Shown here in pieces: positions 1 through 7,686 of a stretch of 64,000 bases of DNA. Source of the stretch: Methanoculleus taiwanensis (GTDB taxonomy: Archaea > Halobacteriota > Methanomicrobia > Methanomicrobiales > Methanoculleaceae); assembly GCF_004102725.1 (NCBI RefSeq), contig NZ_LHQS01000001.1:186001-250000 (forward strand). Reading direction: 5' to 3'. The notes beneath the pieces were generated by a model. That model searched no databases, was not told the origin of the DNA, and saw nothing but the letters and a program-made list of their open reading frames with translations. A program made the translations under genes and the position numbers. The stretch's first letter is position 1. The number at the start of each line of letters is the position of its first letter.

Positions 1-1495
1 TGGCGCCGAGTCGCTCGCGGAGCCGCTCGGGGACGATAGCTCCAAACCAGTCCTTCCCGACGAGTTCCGCTTCGGTATACCCAAGGATCCGGCAGCCTTT
101 CCGATTCATCAGCTCGATCCGGGCGTCGGCGCCGACCACGGCGATCATCACCCCCGCAACGTCGAGATAACTCTGCGCACGGTCGCGCTGGGCGACGAGG
201 AGATCTTCGGCGATCTTCCGGTCGGTGACGTCCTCGGCGATCCCGAGTATATACTTCGCTTCGCCCCGGGAGTCAGAGATCGGCACCTTCTTGACCCGGA
301 GGATCCGTCCACTCCCATTCCCGACCTGGAACGTCTTCTCCGACAGGCTGTGGGCGTCATCCCCGAGGAACGCCGCCATATCTTCGGGGAAGAGTTCTGC
401 CGCCCGCTTGCCCGCCATATCCTCGCTCGTCCTTCCCAGGAGTTCTACGGCGGCGTGGTTGAAGAAGACGAACGTCTGTTCTTTGACCTCTTTGACGAAG
501 ACCATGCTCGGGATATTGTTCACGACGGAGTACAGGAACGATTTCCACTTCTTCACCCGCCGGATGGCATGCCTCCGGTCGGTGATATCACGGCAGACGA
601 ACCGGTATCCGGTGAACTCGCCGATGATATCGAAGACCGCCGTTCCGTTGGCCTCGAGGAATACCAGATGGCCGTCTTTATGGAGCATGGTGCATTCAAA
701 AAGGGTCGAGGCCGGCGTCCCGGCGCTCAGCGACCGAAGCCAGTCCCGTGCCCGATCCGCATCGGCGGGCGCCATGAAATCGCACGGGGTCTTCCCGACC
801 ATCTCCTCGGGGGCATAACCAAGAAGATCGCTGCTCTTCGGACTGACGTAGGTGAAGGTGCCGCCCTCATTCAGGTTCCAGATAAGATCGTTGATATTCT
901 CGACGAGGGCACGGAACATATTCTCGCTCTCCAGAAGCGCCTCCTCGGCCTGCTTCTTCTCGGAGATATCCTCGAGAATGATCGTCACCCCGGGCGAACC
1001 GTCGTTGAAGACGGTCGGGAGGATCTTGATCCTGAAGAAGAAGACCTCGGTCTGCCGGACGAACCGGAGCTCCTCGACGAAATCGGTGCCGCCCAGCGCC
1101 TGTGCGATCCTCGTCCGGATCAGCGGGTGATCGAAGGCGGCGAGCGGCGAGCGGGCCATCTCTTTCCCGAGGAGGTCGTCGCGGTCTCCCCCGGCAAACG
1201 AGCAGGCCGCATCGTTCGCCTGCATGATCCGGGTTTCACGATCAAGTACCACGACGATATCGGACGAGAAATTCAGCATGGCGGAGATGGGTACCCGCTG
1301 GGAGAGGAAGAAGACTTTCGCCTTCCCGTAGGTTCTCATCTCCGCCTGACCGGAGATGAGCAGGATATCGAGGTAGCGGGATACGGTATTTCTATTGATG
1401 CCAACGGCTGCGGCGATGTCGGTCACCGACATTCCTCGCGGATTCGCCTTCAGCAGACCGATTATCGGAGAGAGTTCGTCAGAATACGGATCCAT
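1..1495 (-). CDS. HTH-PAS multi-domain sensor regulator (3' end outside window)
   Basis: Open frame on the minus strand running off the left edge, about 498 residues visible. The start is the ATG at 1495; an in-frame TAG lies three codons upstream. Residues 1-65 form a winged-helix-like HTH (SVTDIAAAVGINRNTVSRYL) ending in LSQRVPISAM, which feeds directly into a PAS domain (about 75-190). Three further PAS domains follow (about 195-320, 325-440 and 445 onward), linked by motifs such as EDISEKKQAE and EDVTDRKIAE. No kinase domain is visible, but the C-terminus is missing. Two paralogs with the same N-terminal layout lie at 19573 and 21807. Inference: a transcription regulator that senses small molecules, redox state or partner proteins through PAS and binds DNA directly. 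The stimulus cannot be told from sequence. Confidence 0.85.
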   Translation of the reverse strand, partial: MDPYSDELSPIIGLLKANPRGMSVTDIAAAVGINRNTVSRYLDILLISGQAEMRTYGKAKVFFLSQRVPISAMLNFSSDIVVVLDRETRIMQANDAACSFAGGDRDDLLGKEMARSPLAAFDHPLIRTRIAQALGGTDFVEELRFVRQTEVFFFRIKILPTVFNDGSPGVTIILEDISEKKQAEEALLESENMFRALVENINDLIWNLNEGGTFTYVSPKSSDLLGYAPEEMVGKTPCDFMAPADADRARDWLRSLSAGTPASTLFECTMLHKDGHLVFLEANGTAVFDIIGEFTGYRFVCRDITDRRHAIRRVKKWKSFLYSVVNNIPSMVFVKEVKEQTFVFFNHAAVELLGRTSEDMAGKRAAELFPEDMAAFLGDDAHSLSEKTFQVGNGSGRILRVKKVPISDSRGEAKYILGIAEDVTDRKIAEDLLVAQRDRAQSYLDVAGVMIAVVGADARIELMNRKGCRILGYTEAELVGKDWFGAIVPERLRERLGA

Positions 1496-1545
1496 GCCAT
1501 ACTATCATTCGCCGGGATGGGTATTAGTGCTTTGTTTGTTGCACA

Positions 1546-1595
1546 CCATAACGCAAGCCATAACGAATGCGCTAATGCTTCAGTTAATGCAATGC
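1546..1595. promoter_or_regulatory. Short direct repeats upstream of the HTH-PAS gene
   Basis: CCATAACG occurs at 1546-1553 and again at 1558-1565, a 12-base period. AATGC occurs four times, at 1566, 1574, 1586 and 1591. They lie between the divergent HTH-PAS gene (start 1495) and the TATA element at 1609. Possible binding sites for that HTH protein or another regulator; this is inference only. Confidence 0.3.
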
Positions 1596-1600
1596 AATAA

Positions 1601-1618
1601 AGGAAATATTTATATAAG
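1601..1618 (+). promoter_or_regulatory. BRE/TATA promoter element
   Basis: A purine-rich BRE-like stretch is followed by TTTATATA at 1609-1616, a textbook archaeal TATA box. On the plus strand it predicts a transcript start near 1637, with no protein gene until 2121. The element is nearly symmetrical, so it might also drive the minus-strand gene starting at 1495. Confidence 0.55.
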
Positions 1619-1636
1619 TATCCCACCAACACTTGA

Positions 1637-1875
1637 TCCCCAGAGTCAGAAGAGATACGGGGAATCTCTCCGGACATGTGGCATGACCACATGTCTGATC
1701 TGGCATGTTCGGCCGGAGTCGGCACAACTCCGGTCAAACGGGCACCATTACCACCAAACGTCAGGGCTCCCGCACCACCTCCCGAATCAGGGGGGTTAGC
1801 GGACCCACACCTCTCTACCGAAACAACAGCATCCAAAGCACGGGAGGGCGGTCGGCACAGCCGCCCTCCCCGTAA
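1637..1875 (+). ncRNA. Candidate structured non-coding RNA
   Basis: Gene-free stretch just downstream of a good TATA box. It contains three strong hairpins. H1 is 1673-1695: a perfect 9-bp stem GACATGTGG/CCACATGTC with a 5-base loop. H2 is 1711-1735: a 9-bp stem including one G-U, with loop CGGCACA. H3 is 1842-1870: a perfect 10-bp stem GGGAGGGCGG/CCGCCCTCCC with loop TCGGCACAG. H2 and H3 have unrelated stems but share GTCGGCACA across the loop (1718-1726 and 1851-1859). A fourth, weaker hairpin is at 1925-1939. Ends are estimated from the TATA position and H3. No known RNA family was recognised, and there is no clear U-rich terminator after H3. Confidence 0.4.
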
Positions 1876-2059
1876 CGTCCCATGGTTATCACACACCTCA
1901 TCACCCCCCTCGGAGAATATCTGTCCGGCACTATGCCGGCAATCCATTCTTTTTCTAACCGCATTCTCAAAGAGGGCGAGCACCGGATCGGCACATTTCC
2001 GGAAACTCAGATATAACGTTAACGAAGTTCAACAACGCCACCCATCGGACTTTTTAGAT

Positions 2060-2070
2060 ATCTTTATACT
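2060..2070 (+). promoter_or_regulatory. TATA box for the kinase-permease-partner-switching operon
   Basis: TCTTTATACT at 2061-2070 predicts a transcript start near 2093, ahead of the ATG at 2121. An AGGGA ribosome-binding site lies just before that start codon. Confidence 0.5.
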
Positions 2071-2120
2071 GTGAAAACCGCAAGTCCTACTTACTGACCC
2101 CGCCGTCACAGGGATTTTCC

Positions 2121-5100
2121 ATGATTTCAGTACTGCATGTTGACGACGAGCCCGCACTCCTCGATATAACCCGGCTTTTCCTCGAGAGAAATAAAGAGAT
2201 TACCGTTGACGTAAGCACATCCGCCAGAGAAGCGCTCGATTTGCTCACGACCCGCAGGTTCGACGTCATCGTGTCCGATTATGAGATGCCCCTGATGAAC
2301 GGAATAGAGTTCTTAAAGCAACTCAAAGCACAGGGCAACGACACCCCGTTCATCATCTTCACCGGAAGAGGGCGGGAGCACGTCATCATCGAAGCGCTTA
2401 ACAACGGTGCGTCGTTCTACCTCCAGAAGGGCGGCGATCCGAAGTCCCAGTTCGCCGAACTGAAGCACATGATCGAGCAGGCCGTCGAACGGAAGAGAGT
2501 GGACGAGGCGCTCAAGGCGAGCGAAGAGCGCTACCGCGCCGTCGTCGAGAGCCAGACCGAACTCATCTGCAGGTTCCACCCCGACGGAACCCTCGTCTTT
2601 GCAAACGACGCCTTCTGTCGCTACTACGGCAGGGAGAAGTGCACCGGGCTGATTGGCAGACGGTTCTTCCCGAAGATCCCCGACGAGGAGCAGGAACTCA
2701 TCAAGCGGCATTTCGCGTCCCTGACGCTCGATTCTCCGGTCGGGACCATCGAGCACCGGGTTCTTATGCCGGACGGCACGACACGGTGGCAGCAGTGGAG
2801 CGACCGGGCGCTCTTCGACGAAGAAGGGCAGATTATCGAGTTCCAATCAGTGGGACGAGATGTCACCGATCGGAAGTTCGCCGAAGAAGCTCTGAAGGAG
2901 TCGGAGACGAAGTTCAAGGTTCTCGCCGAAAAGTCACTCGTCGGCGTGTATATCATCAGGAACGGCGTCTTCACCTACGTCAACCCCCGATTTGCCCGTA
3001 TCTTTGGTTACCGGGTCGACGAGATGGTAGGGAGAATCGGGTTCGACGAACTGACCCTCCCGGACGATCTTCCCATCGTCCGGGAGAAGATACGGAAGAT
3101 CTCCGGCGAGCAGGATTATCCGCACTTCGAGTTCCGGGGAGTCCGGAAAGACGGCGAGGCGATCACCCTCGAGGTCTACGGATCGGAGACCGCTATCCAG
3201 GGGACCCAGAGGATCATCGGGACACTCCTCGACATCTCCGACCGGAAGAAGATGGAGGTCTCCTTAAAGGAGAAGGTCAACTACGTCCAGGCGCTGATGG
3301 ACACCATTCCGGCGCCGGTCTTCTACCGCAACACCGACGGCGTCTACCAGGACTGCAACCGCGCCTTCGAGGAACTCGTCGGCCTTCAGAAAGAGGCGAT
3401 CATCGGCAAGACCATCTGGGACTTCTTCCCGAAGTTCTACGCCGACCACTACAAGTACAAGGACGACCTGATCGTCGCGCACCCCCACGTCCAGCGCTAC
3501 GAGTTCGAACTCCAGAACACCCGGGGCGAGAAATACGACGTCCTCTTCTCAAAGACCGCTCTCTTCCGGGCGGACGGGAGCGTCGCCGGGATCGTCGGCG
3601 TCATCATGGACATCTCCGACCGGAAGAAGATGGAGGTCTCCTTAAAGGAGAAGGTCAACTACGTCCAGGCGCTGATGGACACCATTCCGGCGCCGGTCTT
3701 CTACCGCGACACCGACGGCGTCTACCAGGACTGCAACCGCGCCTTCGAGGAACTCGTCGGCCTTCCGAAGGAGGAGATCCTCGGCAAAACAATCCACTAC
3801 TTCTTCCCGAAGGAGTATGCCGACATCTACAAAGAGAAGGACAATCTCATCATCAGCCATCCGCATATCCAACGCTACGAGTTCGCCATCACCGATGCCC
3901 GGGGAGCCGTTCACGACGTTCTCTTCTCAAAGACCGCTCTCTTCAGGGCGGACGGGGGCGTCGGCGGTATCGTCGGTGCGATCCTCGACATCTCCGACCG
4001 GAAGAAGATGGAGGTCTCCTTAAAGGAGAAGGTCAACTACGTCCAGGCGCTGATGGACACCATTCCGGCGCCGGTCTTCTACCGCAACACCGACGGCGTC
4101 TACCAGGACTGCAACCGCGCCTTCGAGGAACTCGTCGGCCTTCAGAAAGAGGCGATCATCGGCAAGACCATCTGGGACTTCTTCCCGAAGTTCTACGCCG
4201 ACCACTACAAGTACAAGGACGACCTGATCGTCGCGCACCCCCACGTCCAGCGCTACGAGTTCGAACTCCAGAACACCCGGGGCGAGAAATATGACGTCCT
4301 CTTCTCAAAGACCGCCCTCTTCCGGGCGGACGGGAGCGTCGCCGGGATCGTCGGCGTCATCATGGATATCTCCGACCGGAAGAAGATGGAGAAGGCTCTC
4401 CGGGAGAGCGAAGAGAAGTTCCGGACGCTGGCCGACTTCACTTACGACTGGGAATCCTGGCTCGGGCCTGAAGGAAACTACCTCTACGTCTCGCCGTCTT
4501 GCGAGCGGATCACCGGGTACACCGCAGAAGCATTCCTCGCCGATCCCCACCTGACCGAGAAGATCACCTTCCCCGGAGACCGGGCGATGGTGGCGCACCA
4601 CTACAACGAGATCTGGAAGACGAGTGACGGAGTGCACCATCTGGACTTCCGGATCGTTACGCCGTGCGGCGAGACCCGCTGGATAAGCCACTACTGCCAG
4701 CCGGTCTACCGCGAGGACGGGAGCTGGCTCGGCCGCCGTGAGAACAAGCGGGACATCACCCACCGGAAGATCGTGGAAGAAGCGCTCCAGCAGGCTAACC
4801 GGAAATTAAACCTCCTCTCGAGCGTCACCCGCCACGACGTCCTCAACCAGCTCACCGCGCTTGCCGGATACCTCGAGCTTTCGAAGGATTACGTCGCCGA
4901 TCCGTTCTTCTTCGAGATGATCGAGAAGGCGGAGCTTGCTGCGGGCACCATCAGGCACCAGATCACCTTCACCAAGGATTACCAGGACATCGGTGTCCAC
5001 ACTCCGACATGGCAGAACCTGAACAGAGTGGTGGAGCAGACGGCAGCGATCCGGAGCGCCGGTGCCGAGGTTTCGATCGCGGCTGATTATGTCGGTCTCG

Positions 5101-5435
5101 AGATCTACGCCGACCCGCTCCTCCAGAAGGTCTTCTCAAATCTCCTCGATAACGCGGCGAGGCATGCCGGCACCATCAGCAGGATCACGTTCTCGTGCTC
5201 GGAATCGGAAGAGGGTCTAACGCTCTTCTGCGAGGATGACGGGGTAGGGGTTCCCGATGCGGAGAAGAGCACGATCTTCGAGCGGGGCAGGGGACGAAAC
5301 ACCGGATACGGCCTTTTCCTCGCGCAGGAGATCCTCTCCATCACCGGGCTTTCCATCCGGGAGACAGGAGTGCCCGGAGAGGGAGCCCGATTCGAGATCC
5401 ACGTCCCGCGGGGGGCGTACCGGTTCACTGCGTGA
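2121..5435 (+). CDS. Response-regulator/multi-PAS hybrid sensor histidine kinase
   Basis: 1104-residue soluble kinase with no membrane segment. A REC domain occupies residues 1-120; the likely phospho-acceptor Asp53 is in VSDYEMPLMNG and the conserved Lys103 in LQKGG. PAS domains follow at about 133-255 and 260-374, then three highly similar PAS units of 126 residues each (about 375-752), then another PAS (about 755-885). The transmitter has a His in SSVTRHDVLNQL (about residue 904) and an ATPase domain with NLLDNAARHAG, DDGVGVPD and a GYGLFLAQE box. This is the archaeal intracellular multi-PAS kinase type. It is followed after 66 bp by the permease of the partner-switching cluster, with no evident promoter between, so it probably opens that operon and may regulate or receive signals from it (inference). 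Confidence 0.9.
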   Translation: MISVLHVDDEPALLDITRLFLERNKEITVDVSTSAREALDLLTTRRFDVIVSDYEMPLMNGIEFLKQLKAQGNDTPFIIFTGRGREHVIIEALNNGASFYLQKGGDPKSQFAELKHMIEQAVERKRVDEALKASEERYRAVVESQTELICRFHPDGTLVFANDAFCRYYGREKCTGLIGRRFFPKIPDEEQELIKRHFASLTLDSPVGTIEHRVLMPDGTTRWQQWSDRALFDEEGQIIEFQSVGRDVTDRKFAEEALKESETKFKVLAEKSLVGVYIIRNGVFTYVNPRFARIFGYRVDEMVGRIGFDELTLPDDLPIVREKIRKISGEQDYPHFEFRGVRKDGEAITLEVYGSETAIQGTQRIIGTLLDISDRKKMEVSLKEKVNYVQALMDTIPAPVFYRNTDGVYQDCNRAFEELVGLQKEAIIGKTIWDFFPKFYADHYKYKDDLIVAHPHVQRYEFELQNTRGEKYDVLFSKTALFRADGSVAGIVGVIMDISDRKKMEVSLKEKVNYVQALMDTIPAPVFYRDTDGVYQDCNRAFEELVGLPKEEILGKTIHYFFPKEYADIYKEKDNLIISHPHIQRYEFAITDARGAVHDVLFSKTALFRADGGVGGIVGAILDISDRKKMEVSLKEKVNYVQALMDTIPAPVFYRNTDGVYQDCNRAFEELVGLQKEAIIGKTIWDFFPKFYADHYKYKDDLIVAHPHVQRYEFELQNTRGEKYDVLFSKTALFRADGSVAGIVGVIMDISDRKKMEKALRESEEKFRTLADFTYDWESWLGPEGNYLYVSPSCERITGYTAEAFLADPHLTEKITFPGDRAMVAHHYNEIWKTSDGVHHLDFRIVTPCGETRWISHYCQPVYREDGSWLGRRENKRDITHRKIVEEALQQANRKLNLLSSVTRHDVLNQLTALAGYLELSKDYVADPFFFEMIEKAELAAGTIRHQITFTKDYQDIGVHTPTWQNLNRVVEQTAAIRSAGAEVSIAADYVGLEIYADPLLQKVFSNLLDNAARHAGTISRITFSCSESEEGLTLFCEDDGVGVPDAEKSTIFERGRGRNTGYGLFLAQEILSITGLSIRETGVPGEGARFEIHVPRGAYRFTA
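3243..4376 (+). repeat. Three tandem 378-bp PAS-encoding repeats inside the kinase gene
   Basis: A 378-bp unit, starting near 3243, 3621 and 3999, encodes a PAS domain beginning with MEVSLKEKVNYVQALMDTIP. Units 1 and 3 encode identical 126-residue proteins and differ by only a few silent third-position changes. Unit 2 keeps the first half almost unchanged but has a different second half (for example ILGKTIHYFFPKEYADIYK). The unit boundaries are approximate. The pattern indicates recent duplication or gene conversion within the gene. Confidence 0.9.
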
Positions 5436-5501
5436 CAGGGCATCGAATGCCGGTAATCCGCCGGGAGACTGCAGACCAGGTGCATAGGAGCCGAACCACC
5501 C

Positions 5502-7214
5502 GTGTCACAGAAACCACAGAACCTCGTTTACGGAGTTGAAGACCCGCTCCCGCTTCCGACCGCACTGCTGCTCGGGCTCCAGCACGTCTTCGTGATGGCC
5601 ACGGCGTTCATCTTTCCAGTCGTCATCGTCAGGAGCTTTGGCGGGACGGCAGAGCAGGCCGTTTTCATGGTCACCATGTCCATCCTCGCGGGCGGTGTCG
5701 GGACGATCCTCCAGGCGCTCCGAAAAGGAGGCATGGGTTCGGGGTATCTCTGCCCGGCGGTCTGCGGGCCGTCGTATCTCTCCGCATCACTCCTTGCGGC
5801 GCAGACCGGGGGGCTCTCGCTCGTCTACGGCATGACGGCAGTCGCCGGTCTCTTCGAGGTCTTTTTCTCCCGGCTCATGCATCGCCTGCGCGTCCTGTTC
5901 CCCGCCGAGGTCATCGGAGTCGTCGTCGCCCTCGTCGGGATCGCCGTCATCCCGGTAGCAGTCCCGAACTTCCTCGGGATAGCACCGGGAGATAGCGTAA
6001 CCGAGGCACTCGAACTGCTCGTCGCGGGAGTCACCCTCGGAACGATGGTCGCGATAAGCGTCTGGAGCAGGGGAAAAATCCGTCTCTACTCGGTTCTTAT
6101 CGGTATCGCCTTCGGGTATATCCTCGCTGCCGCGACCGGCATCCTCGATGGGGCAGCGATCGCGAGGATCCTCGACGCACCCCTGCTCGCATTCCCCGAC
6201 CTCAGCCACCTCGGGTGGTCGTTCGATGCAGCCCTGCTCATCCCCTTCATCATCGCCGTCCTCTGCTCGTCCTTAAAGTCTATAGGCGATCTGACGACCT
6301 GCCAGAAGATCAACGACGCCGACTGGAGACGGCCGGACATGCGGAACATCGGCAGCGGTATCCTCGCGGACGGCTCTTCAGCGCTCTTTTCCGGGCTTGT
6401 CGGTGGGATGGGGCAGTCAACCTCCTCGAGCAACGTCGGCCTCTCAGTCGGCACCGGTGCCACAAGCAGGGCAATCGCCTTTGCCGCAGGCGCTCTCCTC
6501 ATCGCACTGACGTTCTTCCCGAAACTGGCATCGGTCTTCGTCATCATGCCGAGCCCCGTCATGGGAGCGGGACTTGTCTTTGTCGCCGCATTTATGATCG
6601 TCAACGGGCTGCAGATCATCATGTCCCGGATGATGGATACGCGAAAGACCTTTGTTATCGGGTTCGCGTTCATCTTCGGCCTCTCGGTCGACATCTTCCC
6701 GGAGTTCTTCATTGCTCTTCCCACATCGGTGCAACCCGTCTTCAGTTCGTCGCTCGCCCTCGGAACCGCCACAGCGCTCATTCTCAATCTCATCTTCCGG
6801 ATCGGGATCGCCCGGCGAAAGACACTGCGCCTCGAACCCGGAACCGACTTCTCCGATACTGTCTTTTCGTTCTTCGAGGCAATGGGAGGCACCTGGGGCG
6901 CTCGCAAAGAGGTGATCCAGCGCGCTGAATCGGCGGTAAACGAACTCATGGAAGCAATCGTCTTCCTGGGTCTGACCCGGGAGACAGTCCGGGCCGAGAT
7001 CACATTCGAGGAGGATTCACTCGATATCGATGTCAGGTACCCGGGAAAACCGCTTGACCTTTCACCGGGAGGAGCTCCCACCGATACCGATCTTCTCGAA
7101 GACGAAAACGCCCTTGCCAGGCTCTCTGCGTTCCTGATACGGAAGTACGCGGATGTGGTCACCACGGACGTCCGGGACGGAGAGTGCCGGATCAGGCTGC
7201 ACTTCGACCACTGA
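5502..7214 (+). CDS. NCS2 (xanthine/uracil permease family) transporter with RsbW-like C-terminal domain
   Basis: 570 residues, GTG start. Residues about 15-455 are a polytopic NCS2 nucleobase-transporter domain, with the typical opening LLLGLQHVFVMATAFIFPV and CGPSYLSASL, and later GGMGQSTSSSNVGLS. Unusually, about 110 cytoplasmic residues follow the last helix. They align by eye with RsbW/SpoIIAB-type ATPases: an N-box-like AVNELMEAIVFLGL, a G1-like DVRYPGKPLDL and a final RLSAFLIRKYADVVTTDV strand-helix pattern matching the kinase at 9045. The G2 glycine loop and several ATP-binding residues are absent, so it is probably a pseudo-kinase binding module. It lies directly before a STAS gene. 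Substrate is unknown. Transporter assignment is firm; tail assignment is inference. Confidence 0.85.
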   Translation: MSQKPQNLVYGVEDPLPLPTALLLGLQHVFVMATAFIFPVVIVRSFGGTAEQAVFMVTMSILAGGVGTILQALRKGGMGSGYLCPAVCGPSYLSASLLAAQTGGLSLVYGMTAVAGLFEVFFSRLMHRLRVLFPAEVIGVVVALVGIAVIPVAVPNFLGIAPGDSVTEALELLVAGVTLGTMVAISVWSRGKIRLYSVLIGIAFGYILAAATGILDGAAIARILDAPLLAFPDLSHLGWSFDAALLIPFIIAVLCSSLKSIGDLTTCQKINDADWRRPDMRNIGSGILADGSSALFSGLVGGMGQSTSSSNVGLSVGTGATSRAIAFAAGALLIALTFFPKLASVFVIMPSPVMGAGLVFVAAFMIVNGLQIIMSRMMDTRKTFVIGFAFIFGLSVDIFPEFFIALPTSVQPVFSSSLALGTATALILNLIFRIGIARRKTLRLEPGTDFSDTVFSFFEAMGGTWGARKEVIQRAESAVNELMEAIVFLGLTRETVRAEITFEEDSLDIDVRYPGKPLDLSPGGAPTDTDLLEDENALARLSAFLIRKYADVVTTDVRDGECRIRLHFDH

Positions 7215-7298
7215 CCGGTAAAAATGGCTTCTGCACCGGAATGTCCTGCAGTAACGAAAGTAAAGACCTATCTAGCCACAGAGCACACTAAAAGATGA

Positions 7299-7655
7299 AT
7301 GAGCGGGAATCTGGAGATCACCGAACGGCACGAGGGGGAAGTGGCGATCGTCTCCCTGAAAGGGAGGCTTGACGCCGCATCGAGCCAGGATGCCGAACAG
7401 CGGATGAACGGGCTGATCGACGCGGGCAGCAGAGCGATCCTGGTCAACCTCTCGGGTCTCGACTATATCAGCAGTTCCGGTCTGCGTGTGCTGCTTGCCT
7501 CATTAAAGCGGCTGAAGAAGACCGGCGGGAACCTCCACCTCGCGGAGCCGAAACCTGCGGTCAGAGATGTCTTCACCATGGCAGGTTTTCACCGGATCTT
7601 CACCATCCACGACGACGAAGCATCGGCACTGAACAGCTTTAGCGCGGAATTCTGA
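7299..7655 (+). CDS. STAS-domain anti-sigma-factor antagonist-like protein
   Basis: 118-residue single STAS domain of the SpoIIAA/RsbV class. It shows the family order: a beta strand GEVAIVSLKGRLDA, then AILVNLSGLDYISSSGLRVLL, then a C-terminal helix. Serines 58-60 in ISSSGL fall on the site phosphorylated in bacterial antagonists. In bacteria these proteins are switched by a serine kinase and a PP2C phosphatase and release a bound target when dephosphorylated. Both enzyme types are encoded just downstream (7687 and 9045), and a transporter with a kinase-like tail lies just upstream. No sigma factor exists in archaea, so the output must be something else, plausibly the permease or a regulator. 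Start is the ATG at 7299. Confidence 0.9.
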   Translation: MSGNLEITERHEGEVAIVSLKGRLDAASSQDAEQRMNGLIDAGSRAILVNLSGLDYISSSGLRVLLASLKRLKKTGGNLHLAEPKPAVRDVFTMAGFHRIFTIHDDEASALNSFSAEF

Positions 7656-7686
7656 ACCGGCCGTCGCCACCACCGGAAGATCCAGC

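Noticed and set aside
350-1600. 416-codon plus-strand frame at the left edge
   Set aside because: The minus-strand frame encodes clear HTH and PAS domains over the same bases.
1676-2074. Plus-strand 132-codon frame in the candidate RNA region
   Set aside because: Low-complexity Pro/Ser/Arg composition, crosses all the hairpins, no ribosome-binding site.
2639-4294. 551-codon plus-strand frame inside the kinase
   Set aside because: Arg/Pro/Gly-rich, repeats in step with the PAS triplication, no domain; a shadow of the real frame.
3243-4376. 378-bp repeats as a mobile or CRISPR-like element
   Set aside because: Repeats stay in frame and encode PAS domains; no spacers, terminal inverted repeats or transposase.
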